A DNA stretch of 64,000 nucleotides from Xanthomonas hortorum (GCF_024339125.1 NZ_CP101417.1:1178001-1242000), one strand, 5' to 3'. Numbered from the stretch's first letter, positions 53,701 to 63,718 are shown. Notes: generated from the sequence alone by a model not told the origin. Made by a program: numbers and translations.

Positions 53701-56471
53701 TTCTTATCGTCGCCTGTGGGCAAGTATTGCCGCAACGCCAACACCGATGCCCATGGGTCTGCGCGTTGGCGCTTGGCACGTTGCAATGCCTTGTCCATTG
53801 GAAACGCATCCGGGCCGCTGATCTTGCCGAGTTCTTCCCAGCGCAGCGGCACGGCGACGGTGGCTTCTTCGCGGGCGCGTAGCGACCACGAACACACACT
53901 GGTGTTACCGCGCCCGTTGCGTAGCCAGTCGACGAAGATCACGCCGTGGCGCTTGGCCTTGCTCATGGTCGCCACGTAGCGGTCCGGGGTGTGCGTTGCC
54001 AGTGCCTGTGCGAACGCTTCGCAGAAATCGCGCGCCTGCTCCCAACCTGCCTCCGGCACGATCGGCACCACCACGTGCAGGCCCTTGCCGCCGGACAGGC
54101 GCACCGCGCTCTCCAACCCCGCGCTGCGCAGCTTGGCGCGGATGTCGCGCGCGGCGGCGACCACATCGGGCCAGGACACGTCGTCGCCGGGGTCCAGGTC
54201 GAACACCAAGCGATCCGGATGCTCCGGGTCGTCGATTTGCGCGCCCCAGGGATGTAACTCCAGCGTGTTCATCTGCACCAGCTCGAGCAGGCCGGCGGCA
54301 TCTTCGACATAGATGTAGTCCTCGGTGCCGCTTTTTTGCTTTAGCGGAATCGCCTTGATATGCGCGCCCAGCTGGCGACCTTCGTGCTTCTGGAAGAAGC
54401 ACTCGCCGCCGGCGCCGTCGGGGCAACGCAACAGCGACAACGGACGGCGGGCGATCTCCGCCAGCACCAGCGGCGCCACTGCGCGGTAGTAGTCAGCCAC
54501 ATCGCCCTTGGTGATGCCCGTTGCGGGAAACACCACGCGCTCGGGATGAGTGATGGTGATGCCGTCTGTGGGCGTGGATGTGGACTCAGTGGACTTGGAC
54601 GCTGCGGATTTCGACGCCCTGGATCCGGGCACTGCAGTTTTCGATATGGCGGTCGTCTTCGATGCCGTCGAACGCACGCGTTTGCTGGTTGTCTTGGTGG
54701 ATGCTTCCACTGTCGTTTTGGTTGCTCTTTTCGTCGCCGTCTTGCGCGCAGGCGCAATGGCCGTCGCCGTACTGCCACTTTTGCTCGCAGCACGCGGCTT
54801 GCCCGGCGCGGCGCGATCGCCGCCCAACTCGCTCATAGGTTTGTCCTCACGCAAACGCTTGAACGCGGCTTGCCGCAGCAGCCCTTCCTTGGCCCAACCG
54901 CGAAAGGCCACCTCGGCGATCAACACCGGTCGCACCCAATGCACATCGCGTGGCCGCCCCGGAATATGCGTGGGCAATTCCAGCGTGGCGGTGTCGCTAT
55001 GCAGCGCCTGCAACAGCGTGGTGATCTTGCCGAGCAAGGCATCGTCGAAACCGGTGCCTACACGCCCGACATAGCGCAGCGTCTTGCCGTCGCGTTGCGC
55101 CATCAGCAAGGCGCCAAAACCACTACGTGCGCCCTTGGGGTCGGTGTAGCCCACCACCACGAACTCGTCACTGTTTGCGTGCTTGGTCTTGACCCAATCG
55201 GCGCTGCGTCCTTCGCGATAAGGCGCGTCAGCCAGCTTGCTGACGATGCCTTCCCAGCCGGTGCCGGCGCTGGCCGCGAACACTTCCGGGCCGTGACCGA
55301 TCACATGGTCGCTATAGGCCAGCGTACCCGGTTGATCGCCCAGCAACTCGCGCAGCAATTGCTTGCGCTGCAGTAACGGGGTGCCGCGCAGATCCACCCC
55401 AGCGACGCCGAGCAGGTCGAACACGATGTAGCGCAGCGGTTGTGTGACGCTGCCATCGAGCGCGCGTTGCAGCGCCGAGAAATCGCTGCGCCCTTGCGCG
55501 TCCAGCACCACCAGCTCGCCATCCAGGCGCGCATCGCGCACTGGCAACGCCTGCAACGCGCGCACCACATCCGGAAAGCGCTGCGTCCAGGCCTGGTCGT
55601 TGCGTGAGCGCAACTGCACGTTGCCATCGACCAGATCGGCCAGCAGGCGATAGCCATCCCACTTGATCTCGTGCAGCCAGCGCTCACCCTCCGGGGCGTG
55701 CTCGCGCAGCAAGGTCAGTTGCGCACGCAGCTCGGTTGGGCATGGCGCATCTCGTGCGCCGTCCAGCGCCAGGGCGCGGGTACGCCACTGTTTGGATTCT
55801 GCACGCCCTGAGCGCACACGTTTGCTTGTCACTGTCGATGTCTCGGCGATTGCTTCTGGCGGCACACGTTGCGCACGGCTAGCCTTGCCGCGCGTTGTCA
55901 CCGACGCTGTCTTGGTACGCGTTGCCGAAGTTGCCACACCCGACGCACCGGCGGCCTGCTGCGCCACCAGTGCATCGGCATCCAGATCGGCCGCGTAGGC
56001 ATCGGTGCGCTTGAACAGCAGCCACTGCGGTTTGCCGCCACGCATCTGCGTGCGCACCAACGCAAAGCCACCGCGCAGCAACGTGCCCTGCAACTCGAAT
56101 TCCAGCTTGCCCGCCTCCAGCGCCGCCAATGCGTCGCCCTCGCAGTGCCAGTGGCCGTGGTCGAAGACGTCCACATGCCCGGCACCGTAATGCCCTTGCG
56201 GGATATCGCCTTCGAAACTGGCGTACGACAACGGATGATCTTCCACCTGCACCGCAAGGCGTTTTTCGCCAACGCGCAACGAAGGACCCTTCGGCACGGC
56301 CCAACTCTTGAGCACGCCATCGGCTTCCAGACGGAAGTCGTAATGGCGCGAGCTGGCGTGGTGCAGCTGCACCACGAAGATCGGCTGCTTGCTGGCGCGC
56401 GCAGGCGTCTCGCCGGCCGGTTCCGGTGTCTGGTCGAAGCGGCGCTTGGCGTTGTAGTCGTGCAGTGACAT
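53697..56471 (-). CDS. ligD: ATP-dependent DNA ligase D (NHEJ), PE-Lig-Pol
   Basis: 924 aa multidomain repair enzyme that with Ku rejoins double-strand breaks. N-terminal phosphoesterase (LHHASSRHYDFRLEADG, FEGDIPQGHYGAGHV), central ligase with the adenylation motif LHEIKWDGYRLLADL (catalytic Lys) and EGIVSKLADAPYREGR, then a low-complexity Lys/Thr/Ser linker, and a C-terminal primase-polymerase (ITHPERVVFP, VFDLDPGDDVSWPDV, SGGKGLHVVVPI). Starts nine bases after ku, same operon. The C-terminus YLPTGDDKN ends at a MITE-like repeat, so the native tail may have been altered. Confidence 0.95.
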   Translation of the reverse strand: MSLHDYNAKRRFDQTPEPAGETPARASKQPIFVVQLHHASSRHYDFRLEADGVLKSWAVPKGPSLRVGEKRLAVQVEDHPLSYASFEGDIPQGHYGAGHVDVFDHGHWHCEGDALAALEAGKLEFELQGTLLRGGFALVRTQMRGGKPQWLLFKRTDAYAADLDADALVAQQAAGASGVATSATRTKTASVTTRGKASRAQRVPPEAIAETSTVTSKRVRSGRAESKQWRTRALALDGARDAPCPTELRAQLTLLREHAPEGERWLHEIKWDGYRLLADLVDGNVQLRSRNDQAWTQRFPDVVRALQALPVRDARLDGELVVLDAQGRSDFSALQRALDGSVTQPLRYIVFDLLGVAGVDLRGTPLLQRKQLLRELLGDQPGTLAYSDHVIGHGPEVFAASAGTGWEGIVSKLADAPYREGRSADWVKTKHANSDEFVVVGYTDPKGARSGFGALLMAQRDGKTLRYVGRVGTGFDDALLGKITTLLQALHSDTATLELPTHIPGRPRDVHWVRPVLIAEVAFRGWAKEGLLRQAAFKRLREDKPMSELGGDRAAPGKPRAASKSGSTATAIAPARKTATKRATKTTVEASTKTTSKRVRSTASKTTAISKTAVPGSRASKSAASKSTESTSTPTDGITITHPERVVFPATGITKGDVADYYRAVAPLVLAEIARRPLSLLRCPDGAGGECFFQKHEGRQLGAHIKAIPLKQKSGTEDYIYVEDAAGLLELVQMNTLELHPWGAQIDDPEHPDRLVFDLDPGDDVSWPDVVAAARDIRAKLRSAGLESAVRLSGGKGLHVVVPIVPEAGWEQARDFCEAFAQALATHTPDRYVATMSKAKRHGVIFVDWLRNGRGNTSVCSWSLRAREEATVAVPLRWEELGKISGPDAFPMDKALQRAKRQRADPWASVLALRQYLPTGDDKN

Positions 56472-56480
56472 GGGCTGGGC

Positions 56481-57431
56481 CTATCCGGCCTTGCGGCGCG
56501 GCGGTGCTTTCGCAGCCGCTGTTTTGGTCGGCTTGCTCGCGGTCTTTTTGGTGGCCTTCTTGGCCGCCTTCTTGGTTGCGGTTTTCTTGGCAGGCGCTGC
56601 TGCCGGCGCACTGCTTTTCTTGGCCGGCGTGCGTGTATTGGCTTGCAGGCTCTTCTGCAGCAGCGACATGAAATCGACCACGTTGGTGGTGGCGTCTTCG
56701 TGCTGCGGCGGCTCGATGTCCACCTTGGTGGTACCGCCCTTTTCCTGGATGCGCTTGCGCAGCAGCTGCTCCAGCTTGCCGCGGAATTCGTCGTGGTAAT
56801 CCTCCGGCTGCCAGGTGCCGGACATCGACTCGATCAACTGCCTGGCCATCTCCTGTTCCTTGGGCGTGATGCGGTATTCGCCCACCGCGCCGGTCGGCAG
56901 CTTGAAGTCCTGCGGGTCCACCACTTCCTGCTGGTAGCGCAGCAGGAGCAGGATCAGCGCATCGCCCTGCGGCATCACCGCCGCCAGGTATTCGCGGGTA
57001 CGGATGACCACTTTGGCGATGCCCACCTTGCCGGTGTCGCGTAGCGTTTCGCGCAGCAACACATAGCCTTTTTCGGCTTTCTTGCCGGGCACCAGGATGT
57101 AGGGCTTTTCGAAATAGCGCGGGTCGATGTCGGCGGCGTCGACAAAGGTCTCCACCTCTACCGTTTCATGGCTTTCCGGCGAGGCGGAGCGGATGTCCTG
57201 CTCCTCCACAATCACATAGCTGCCTTTGTCGTACTCGAACGCCTTGACGATCTCCTTCCACGGCACCTCGTCGCCGGTGTCGGCATTGACGCGCTCGAAG
57301 CGGATCGGCTTCTTGTCGCGCGAATCGAGCATGCGGAAATGCAGGTCCACCTTGCGCTCGCCCGACATCAGCGACACCGGCACATTGAGCAAGCCGAACG
57401 AGAGGGTTCCGGTCCAGATCGGTCGTGCCAT
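56481..57431 (-). CDS. ku: Non-homologous end-joining protein Ku
   Basis: 316 aa. Starts MARPIWTGTLSFGLLNVPVS, the invariant bacterial Ku N-terminus, followed by RFERVNADTGDEVPWKEIVK and LLRYQQEVVDPQDFKLP. The last ~60 residues are a Lys/Ala-rich tail (KKTATKKAAKKATKK), known in other bacterial Ku proteins to aid DNA binding. ATG 57431 fits the conserved start; the Shine-Dalgarno is weak. Forms an operon with ligD. Confidence 0.95.
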   Translation of the reverse strand: MARPIWTGTLSFGLLNVPVSLMSGERKVDLHFRMLDSRDKKPIRFERVNADTGDEVPWKEIVKAFEYDKGSYVIVEEQDIRSASPESHETVEVETFVDAADIDPRYFEKPYILVPGKKAEKGYVLLRETLRDTGKVGIAKVVIRTREYLAAVMPQGDALILLLLRYQQEVVDPQDFKLPTGAVGEYRITPKEQEMARQLIESMSGTWQPEDYHDEFRGKLEQLLRKRIQEKGGTTKVDIEPPQHEDATTNVVDFMSLLQKSLQANTRTPAKKSSAPAAAPAKKTATKKAAKKATKKTASKPTKTAAAKAPPRRKAG

Positions 57432-57584
57432 CGGCGTGTGACTCCGGGTGCTGTTGGGGTAGCACATAGCTGTAACGCTGGCGCCGTGAGCCATGCGTGA
57501 GCCGTGTGTGGGCAGCTGCCACTGCGCCCCCTTCACCCGACGCGCGGTCAACTGCGCAACCATCTCGACTCTCAGGAGAATCGT

Positions 57585-57764
57585 ATGTCCCGTGACCCAC
57601 TGCGCGACCAACCGAGCCAACCGGGCGAACAACACGGCAAGCGCGATGCCGAACACTACGAAGACCGCGGTGCCGGCGATGCGCCCGACAAGCTGATTCC
57701 TGCCGATAGCGACACGCCGGCCAAGAAGCCGGGCACTGCACTGTCGACATTGACAGACCGCTGA
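57585..57764 (+). CDS. Small hydrophilic protein
   Basis: 59 aa, MSRDPLRDQPSQPGEQHGKR... to ALSTLTDR; highly charged and probably disordered. AGGAGA is correctly spaced before the ATG. Divergent from ku, so the two promoters lie in the 153 bp between them. No family recognised; it may be a stress protein, but only its composition suggests this. Confidence 0.65.
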   Translation: MSRDPLRDQPSQPGEQHGKRDAEHYEDRGAGDAPDKLIPADSDTPAKKPGTALSTLTDR

Positions 57765-57780
57765 AAACAGCCGGCTGAAA

Positions 57781-57811
57781 TACCCGCCCGGCGGCACCAG
57801 CCAGGCGGGTA
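57781..57811. terminator. Stem-loop between convergent genes
   Basis: TACCCGCC / GGCGGGTA with a 15-base spacer, between the small ORF ending at 57764 and the DUF779 gene ending at 57816. Likely bidirectional; no T-run. Confidence 0.5.
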
Positions 57812-57815
57812 TGCG

Positions 57816-58220
57816 TTACGCCCGACCTGCTGCCTGCAGTCGGGCAAATTCTTCATCGGCAAACAAGCGCGAGCGCACCAGAAAGCGCACACCTTCGCCG
57901 TTCTCCAGCGAAAACATGCCGCCGCGCCCCGGCACCACATCGATGATCAACTGGGTGTGCTTCCAGTACTCGAACTGCGAGGCGCTGATGTAGAACGGCG
58001 CACCGCCGATCTCGCCCAGCAGCACGTCACGGTCGCCGACGATGAAATCGCCCACCGGAAAGCACATCGGCGAAGACCCATCGCAGCAGCCGCCGGATTG
58101 ATGGAACAGCAACTCGCCATGCCGTGCGCGCAGCGTTTCGATCAACTGCAACGCCGCCAAGGTAGCCATGACCTGCGGCGGCATCTCCGATTGCGTGGTG
58201 GATTGCGTGGTGTGCTGCAT
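57816..58220 (-). CDS. DUF779 family protein
   Basis: 134 aa, with the DUF779 pattern LLFHQSGGCCDGSSPMCFP (Cys cluster), GDFIVGDRDVLLGEIGGAPFYIS and QFEYWKHTQLIIDVVPGRGGMFSLENGEG. Genes of this family usually sit directly beside an aldehyde dehydrogenase gene; here the partner is at 60307-61839, 2 kb away with unrelated genes between. Function unknown. Confidence 0.9.
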   Translation of the reverse strand: MQHTTQSTTQSEMPPQVMATLAALQLIETLRARHGELLFHQSGGCCDGSSPMCFPVGDFIVGDRDVLLGEIGGAPFYISASQFEYWKHTQLIIDVVPGRGGMFSLENGEGVRFLVRSRLFADEEFARLQAAGRA

Positions 58221-58447
58221 CGTCCGCCTCCTGCAGCCGCATCAGGCCGCCCTGTCAGGCACGATACGCCTCTCACGCTGCTGCGCGCATACGTTCTCCG
58301 CGGAGTGTCACGCGACCGTGCTGCAAGGTGCAGCCCGACCTACGCAGCTGCGCCGATTGGACAACCGTCGTGGCGGGGAGCTGCCTGCTGTCCGATGCGG
58401 CACGCTGCGGCGCTGCTTGAAGCGCCGCCTCATCAGAGGTTGCGGGC

Positions 58448-59092
58448 TTAGATCTTGATGAAGTTGTGCGTGGACAAGGCACCGAACGGCAACGAGGCAA
58501 GCCGGCCGCCAACCTCCAGCGAGCCCAGATCCGCCGCGAAGAAGCCGGCAGCCTCGATGATCTTGCGAACCTCGGCCTTGGCGTCTGCGTCATCGCCCGA
58601 ATAGAACAGCACACGCTTGCCGCCGGCAACCTCTGGCTCTGGCAGCACGTTGACGTCGAGATGGTTGAATGCCTTGACCACGCGTGCACCCGGAACGAAC
58701 TGGCTCAGCACTTCGCTGGAATGCTTGTCACCCAGATCGACCGCCTTGATGCCGTAGGCGGCAAGCGGATTGCTGGGGTCCTTCGCATCTTCCGAATTCG
58801 GGTCCAGGAATTCGACCGGATTGGTGCCGTCGACCACGATGCGGCCGTTCCATGCCGGCAGGCTACCCAGGACGCTCTCGATATCGCTCCAGCGGATCGC
58901 CGCGAAGACGATATCGGCACTCGCCGCTTCCGCCGTGGTACCCGCCGTGATCGACGGGCCCAGCTCCTGCACCAGCGTTGCCAGCGAGTCGGGGCCGCGG
59001 CGATTGGAAATGGTGGCCGAAATTCCGTGCTTGGCGAGCGCACGTGCAATGTTGGAGCCGAGGGCGCCGGAACCGATGATACCGATACTCAT
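58448..59092 (-). CDS. NAD(P)-binding oxidoreductase, F420-dependent NADP reductase-like
   Basis: 214 aa. N-terminal Rossmann motif GIIGSGALGSNIARALAKHG, then SNRRGPDS (the Arg pair suggests NADP), DGTNPVEF and VVKAFNHLDVNVLPEP, the pattern of the NADPH:F420 oxidoreductase-like family. In non-F420 bacteria these act as general reductases. AGGAGA precedes ATG 59092. Downstream of, and co-directional with, the Rrf2 regulator gene, which probably controls it. Confidence 0.88.
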   Translation of the reverse strand: MSIGIIGSGALGSNIARALAKHGISATISNRRGPDSLATLVQELGPSITAGTTAEAASADIVFAAIRWSDIESVLGSLPAWNGRIVVDGTNPVEFLDPNSEDAKDPSNPLAAYGIKAVDLGDKHSSEVLSQFVPGARVVKAFNHLDVNVLPEPEVAGGKRVLFYSGDDADAKAEVRKIIEAAGFFAADLGSLEVGGRLASLPFGALSTHNFIKI

Positions 59093-59235
59093 GATGTTCT
59101 CCTGATAAGACGTTGGGGTTGAAAGCAAACGGCCGCCGGCGCCACATGGGCCGATCGGGTGTTGAGACATCGAACGTACAAACAGCTCATTAATATATTT
59201 GTGTCACTTACTCTATTACATTTATTGAGAAAACT

Positions 59236-59682
59236 TCACCACACCAGCGGGATCGAAAACTTTCCAAGCCGCGCCACCTCTGCTGCGACCGACGCAATAC
59301 TGGTTTTTGCCAGCTCCGCTTCAAGTGCTTTGCGTGCCCGCGCCAGCGGCGGGCCAAGCGCTTCGAGGATATTTCCGCCGACTGCGCAGTTCTCGCAAGG
59401 TGGCGTTCGATGCGTAGGGAACAACTCGGTATCCTCGACGGCCTGATAGACGTCCAGCAGCCGTATCGTCTTCGCCTGCCTGGCAAGCAGGGCGCCGCCG
59501 CCCGCCCCGAGCTGCGAACGGGTCAGGCCGGCCTCGGCCAGACGCGACAACAACGCGCGCACCACGACCGGCCCGGTATTGGCCGAGTACGCCAGATCTT
59601 CGGAGCGCAGCGGTTTGCCATCGCTGACGGCCAGTGACGTCAGGATGTGGACCGCAACGACGAAGCGGGTGCTGGTGGGCAT
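59236..59682 (-). CDS. Rrf2-family transcriptional regulator
   Basis: 148 aa. Winged-helix N-terminus FVVAVHILTSLAVSDGKPLR and VVVRALLSRLAEAGLTRSQLGAGGG, with the Rrf2 recognition helix and GG turn. Two of the usual cysteines are present (PPCENC), too few and differently spaced for a classic 2Fe-2S site, so a YwnA-type redox sensor is more likely. ATG 59682 fits the family start; ATG 59715 is an alternative. A palindrome at 59703-59718 overlaps the 5' region. Confidence 0.88.
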   Translation of the reverse strand: MPTSTRFVVAVHILTSLAVSDGKPLRSEDLAYSANTGPVVVRALLSRLAEAGLTRSQLGAGGGALLARQAKTIRLLDVYQAVEDTELFPTHRTPPCENCAVGGNILEALGPPLARARKALEAELAKTSIASVAAEVARLGKFSIPLVW

Positions 59683-59702
59683 GTCGGCCTGCTTGTGAAT
59701 GT

Positions 59703-59718
59703 GTGTAACCAACATTAC
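59703..59718. promoter_or_regulatory. Candidate Rrf2 autoregulatory operator
   Basis: Perfect dyad TGTAA-N6-TTACA just upstream of the Rrf2 start codon. The regulator probably binds here; similar but weaker TGTnA...ATTACA sequence occurs near 59200-59220, before the reductase gene. Confidence 0.45.
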
Positions 59719-59979
59719 AGCACACTTATTAGACTGTCAACACGTTGGTGCGCCGCGTGCTCGCGCACTGCTTGAGCCGATCGATCATCAGCGGCCCGCA
59801 GGCCCCGGGGGCGCGGCATTGCGGTAGATCGCCACATTGGCAACTGCGCTCCACCAAGCGGCAGGCCCTTCACTGCAAGTTCGACCAGGCGCCTCGGCGA
59901 GGTCCTTGTCCACCGTATGTAGCGGCATCTCTCCCCAACCCAGCCCGCTGACCAGCAGCGCGTGCTTGGTGGACAGGTC

Positions 59980-60300
59980 TGCCAGGTCCCAGGTCAATGG
60001 CGAGCTGGCGGACGGCCGTTGTGCCGACAGTTGCGAGCGATCGGTGAGGACCAACTGCACAAGGAGTGGCGGCACGATCGTCAATACCGCATCGCTGAGC
60101 GATTGGCGGATGAGCAGTTGCAGGACACGGAATGGGCCGACTACATGCTGGGCAAGACCCTGCTCGGCCGGCTCGGCAAGCCGGAGGAAGTTGCGAACGT
60201 TGCGTTGTTTCTCGCCTCCAACGAGAGCGCGTGGACGGCGGCATGGCGGGCTGGTGAGTTGATGTTGCGGCAAGCGCAACCTGGGTCACGCTTGCCGTGA
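59980..60300 (+). pseudogene. Decayed short-chain dehydrogenase (SDR) gene
   Basis: One frame carries GGTIVNTASLS (SDR strand beta-5 and catalytic Ser region), then another frame carries MLGKTLLGRLGKPEEVANVALFLASNESAW, the typical SDR C-terminus. No intact Tyr-X3-Lys segment joins them, and no N-terminal Rossmann motif is found upstream. Frameshifts plus deletion; remnant only. Confidence 0.55.
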
Positions 60301-60306
60301 CAACAC

Positions 60307-61839
60307 TCAGAAAAACCCAAGCGCCTTCGGCGAATAGCTCACCAGCAGGTTCTTGGTCTGCTGATAATGGTCGAGCATCATCTTGTGATTCTCACGACCA
60401 ATCCCCGACTGCTTGTAACCGCCAAACGCAGCATGCGCCGGATAGGCGTGGTAGCAGTTGGTCCACACGCGCCCGGCCTGGATCGCGCGGCCCATGCGAT
60501 ACAGCCGCGCCGCATCGCGACTCCACACGCCAGCGCCCAGGCCGTAGAGCGTGTCGTTGGCGATCGCCAGCGCCTCGGCTTCGTCCTTGAAGGTGGTCAC
60601 CGACACCACCGGGCCGAAGATCTCTTCCTGGAACACGCGCATCTTGTTGTGGCCCTTGAACACGGTCGGCTTGACGTAGAAGCCCCCGGCCAGCTCGCCA
60701 TCGAGCGTGTTGCGCTCGCCACCGATCAACACTTCGGCGCCTTCCTGTCTGCCGATATCGATGTAGGCCAGGATCTTTTCCAACTGCTCGCTGGAGGCCT
60801 GCGCGCCGACCATGGTGTTGGGATCGAGCGGGTTGCCTTGCTTGATCGCCGCCACCCTTGCCAGCGCTTTTTCCATGAATTTGTCGTAGATCGATTCCTG
60901 GATCAGCGCGCGCGACGGGCAAGTGCACACTTCGCCCTGGTTGAAGGCGAACAGCACGAAGCCTTCCACCGCCTTGTCGAGAAAATCGTCGTCTTCGGCC
61001 ATCACATCGGCGAAGAAGATGTTGGGCGATTTGCCGCCCAGCTCCAGCGTCACCGGAATCAGGTTCTGGCTGGCGTACTGCATGATCAGCCGGCCGGTAG
61101 TGGTTTCGCCGGTGAAGGCGATCTTGGCGATGCGCGGGTTGCTGGCCAGCGGCTTGCCCGCCTCCAGGCCGAAGCCGTTGACCACGTTGAGCACGCCGGG
61201 CGGCAACAGATCGCCGATGACATCCATCAACACAAGGATCGATGCCGGGGTCTGCTCGGCCGGCTTCATCACCACGCAGTTGCCGGCGGCCAGTGCCGGT
61301 GCCAGTTTCCAGCAGGCCATCAGCAACGGAAAATTCCACGGAATGATCTGCCCGACCACGCCCAACGGTTCGTGGAAGTGATAGGCGATGGTGTCGCTGT
61401 CGATCTCGGAGATGCCGCCTTCCTGTGCACGAATGGCACCGGCGAAATAGCGGAAGTGATCCACGCATAGCGGCACATCGGCATTGAGCGTTTCGCGTAC
61501 CGGTTTGCCGTTGTCCCAGGTTTCGGCATACGCGAGCAGTTCAAGATTCTGTTCGATGCGGTCGGCGATCTTGAGCAGCACATTGGAGCGATCGGTAGTG
61601 GAGGTCTTGCCCCATGCCTCCTTGGCCGCATGCGCCGCATCCAGCGCCGCTTCGATGTCCTGCGTGTTGGAGCGCGCGATCGAGGTGAACACCTTGCCGC
61701 TGATCGGCGTGGTGTTGTCGAAGTACTGGCCGCTTGCCGGCGCCACCCACGCACCGCCGATAAAGTTGTCGTAGCGCGGTTTGAAAATCGAGGTCGGGTC
61801 GGTATTCAACGGCTTGGTGGAGGGAAGCGCATTCATCAT
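60307..61839 (-). CDS. Aldehyde dehydrogenase (NAD-dependent)
   Basis: 510 aa. Oxidises aldehydes to acids. Motifs: [33 protein letters not shown], catalytic Glu in [12 protein letters not shown] and catalytic Cys in [14 protein letters not shown]. The C-terminal [15 protein letters not shown] is as in ExaC/AldB-type acetaldehyde dehydrogenases, which are usually paired with DUF779. GCAGGAGACC precedes ATG 61839. Probably monocistronic here. Confidence 0.93.
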   Translation of the reverse strand: MMNALPSTKPLNTDPTSIFKPRYDNFIGGAWVAPASGQYFDNTTPISGKVFTSIARSNTQDIEAALDAAHAAKEAWGKTSTTDRSNVLLKIADRIEQNLELLAYAETWDNGKPVRETLNADVPLCVDHFRYFAGAIRAQEGGISEIDSDTIAYHFHEPLGVVGQIIPWNFPLLMACWKLAPALAAGNCVVMKPAEQTPASILVLMDVIGDLLPPGVLNVVNGFGLEAGKPLASNPRIAKIAFTGETTTGRLIMQYASQNLIPVTLELGGKSPNIFFADVMAEDDDFLDKAVEGFVLFAFNQGEVCTCPSRALIQESIYDKFMEKALARVAAIKQGNPLDPNTMVGAQASSEQLEKILAYIDIGRQEGAEVLIGGERNTLDGELAGGFYVKPTVFKGHNKMRVFQEEIFGPVVSVTTFKDEAEALAIANDTLYGLGAGVWSRDAARLYRMGRAIQAGRVWTNCYHAYPAHAAFGGYKQSGIGRENHKMMLDHYQQTKNLLVSYSPKALGFF

Positions 61840-62005
61840 GGTCTCCTGCTGCGATGGTCCGATGCGAACGTGTATACCCGCGCAAGTGCTAGCGCAATGT
61901 CATGTCATGCGCTGTTGCGCTGCGTCATTGCGGCGCAGCCGTTTTTTCGTACGCAGCTGTGGAAAGTGCGCTGCAGCGCATCATTGCGTGCACGGAGATA
62001 ACTAG

Positions 62006-63164
62006 GGAAGGTCTGAACAATGAGGCCTGAGAGTGCGGGATGTCGCATCGTTCCGGAGAGTCGCGTTTGGATCTTCGGATTTTTCGCAATTTCTGGAGCT
62101 TTCCTTGGGAATTCCCCGGGTTACAGGCGCACGCTCCCCATCGTCGGCAGTAACTGCTTTCGCTTCATCCACAGGTTCGATAGCGCAAACAAGGTCAGCA
62201 CCTGCGCGGTGTTCTTGGCCAGGCCGCGATAGCGGACCTTGGTGTAGCCGAACTGGCGCTTGATCACCCGGAATGGATGCTCCACCTTCGCGCGCACGCT
62301 GGCCTTGAAGTGTTCCCAACGTCTTTCCCGAGCACGCTCGCGTTTGTTGCCGAGGGCTTGCATCGTCGAGGGCCTGGCGGCGATGAAGAATGCAGCCTTG
62401 CAGGCCTGCAGTTCTTCGCGTTTGTCCGCACCGGTGTAGCCGCTATCGCCGAACACGCTGTCTTCTTTGCCATGCAGCAACGTGTGCATCACCGTGACAT
62501 CGGCGACGTTGGCGGCTGTGCAATGGACGTGGTGCACCAACCCGGAAAATTCATCCACGCCGATGTGCGCCTTCATCCCGAAATACCACTGATTGCCCTT
62601 CTTGGTCTGATGCATCTCAGGGTCGCGCGCGTTGTCGGCATTCTTGGTCGAACTGGGCGCCGCGATCAGCGTCGCATCGACGATCGTGCCCGACCGCAGG
62701 CTCTGGCCCTTGCGCGCCAGATGCGCGTTGACCGCTTCCAGCATCCGCGCGGCAAGGCCATGGGTCTCCAGCAGGCGCCGAAAGTTGAGAATCGTGGTCT
62801 CGTCCGGAACGTTGTCCAAGCCACCGAGCTGGGCAAACCGCCGCAAGGTCGGGATCTCGTGCAGTGCTTCTTCCATCGCCGGATCGCTCAGCGCATACCA
62901 CTGCTGCAGCAGATGAATCCGCAACATCGTCGCCAGTGCGTACGGCTGCCGACCTGGCCGGCCCGATACCGGATAGTGCGGCGCGATCAGACCGAGCAGT
63001 TGCTGCCACGGAACCACCTGCTCCATCTCGGCCAGAAAGATCTCGCGCCGGGTCTGCTTGCGCTTGCCCAGGCCCTCAGCGTCACCGAACGTCAGTTGCA
63101 TGGATCACTCCTCAACATCAGGCGGGTAGTGTCGCGTATCTGTGGTGCGTTGTTCAGAGGTTCC
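62006..63164 (-). mobile_element. IS5-family insertion sequence, copy 5 (mosaic right end)
   Basis: 1159 bp, minus orientation, flanked by CTAG repeats at 62002-62005 and 63165-63168. The transposase part and left end match the other copies, but the ~110 bp beyond the transposase stop (62006-62115) are unrelated apart from the terminal repeat (GGAAGGTCTGAACAA instead of GGATGGTCTGATCAA). Confidence 0.92.
62121..63101 (-). CDS. IS5-family DDE transposase (copy 5)
   Basis: 326 aa, intact; catalytic residues as in copy 1. C-terminus MGSVRL as in copy 2. Confidence 0.95.
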   Translation of the reverse strand: MQLTFGDAEGLGKRKQTRREIFLAEMEQVVPWQQLLGLIAPHYPVSGRPGRQPYALATMLRIHLLQQWYALSDPAMEEALHEIPTLRRFAQLGGLDNVPDETTILNFRRLLETHGLAARMLEAVNAHLARKGQSLRSGTIVDATLIAAPSSTKNADNARDPEMHQTKKGNQWYFGMKAHIGVDEFSGLVHHVHCTAANVADVTVMHTLLHGKEDSVFGDSGYTGADKREELQACKAAFFIAARPSTMQALGNKRERARERRWEHFKASVRAKVEHPFRVIKRQFGYTKVRYRGLAKNTAQVLTLFALSNLWMKRKQLLPTMGSVRL

Positions 63165-63238
63165 CTAGTGCCAGTTTGCTGCGTGTAGCACCCGCAACGT
63201 GCGACACCATGGGCCGCAAGCAGCTGCGCACGCCCATC

Positions 63239-63718
63239 TCAGCTGCGCGGTGCCGCCGGCTTGACGAACCCGGGATCCGCCATGGCAGCAGTGCAGTCTT
63301 GCACCTGCTTGAATTGGTAAGCCAGCAACCGCCAACCGGCATTTGCCGACGACGACATCCATCGGTACTTCCATTGATAGCGAATGCCGGCGCCACACGC
63401 ATCGATACCGACCTCATCGCCGCCATGGCCACGCACAGGGAAGGCAACCTCTGTGCTGGTCAGATCCGTGCGCCGATCCGCTCCTGGCGCGTGCGTGAAG
63501 TAGCTGGTCCGCACCTGGCCTAATTCGGCAGCGCTTGCCGGAAGCTTTAGCCTGGACGGCTGCTCCAGCAACCAGCGATACACTTGCGCCACCGCCGGAC
63601 TGTTTGTCGGATAGGTGCGCGTCACACGCAAATCGCCCTGTTCCGCAGGCGTAGCGGCACTGGCCCACAGGCTGTTCGTGCCAAACACCGCAATCGACAT
63701 TGCTGCCAAGAACTTCAT
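63239..63718 (-). CDS. Hypothetical exported protein
   Basis: 159 aa. Signal peptide MKFLAAMSIAVFGTNSLWASAAT; ATG 63718 has GGAG seven bases upstream. Mature part: VAQVYRWLLEQPSRLKLPASA, GQVRTSYFTHAPGADRRTDL, VGIDACGAGIRYQWKYRWMS, with two cysteines likely bridged. No family recognised. Confidence 0.72.
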   Translation of the reverse strand: MKFLAAMSIAVFGTNSLWASAATPAEQGDLRVTRTYPTNSPAVAQVYRWLLEQPSRLKLPASAAELGQVRTSYFTHAPGADRRTDLTSTEVAFPVRGHGGDEVGIDACGAGIRYQWKYRWMSSSANAGWRLLAYQFKQVQDCTAAMADPGFVKPAAPRS

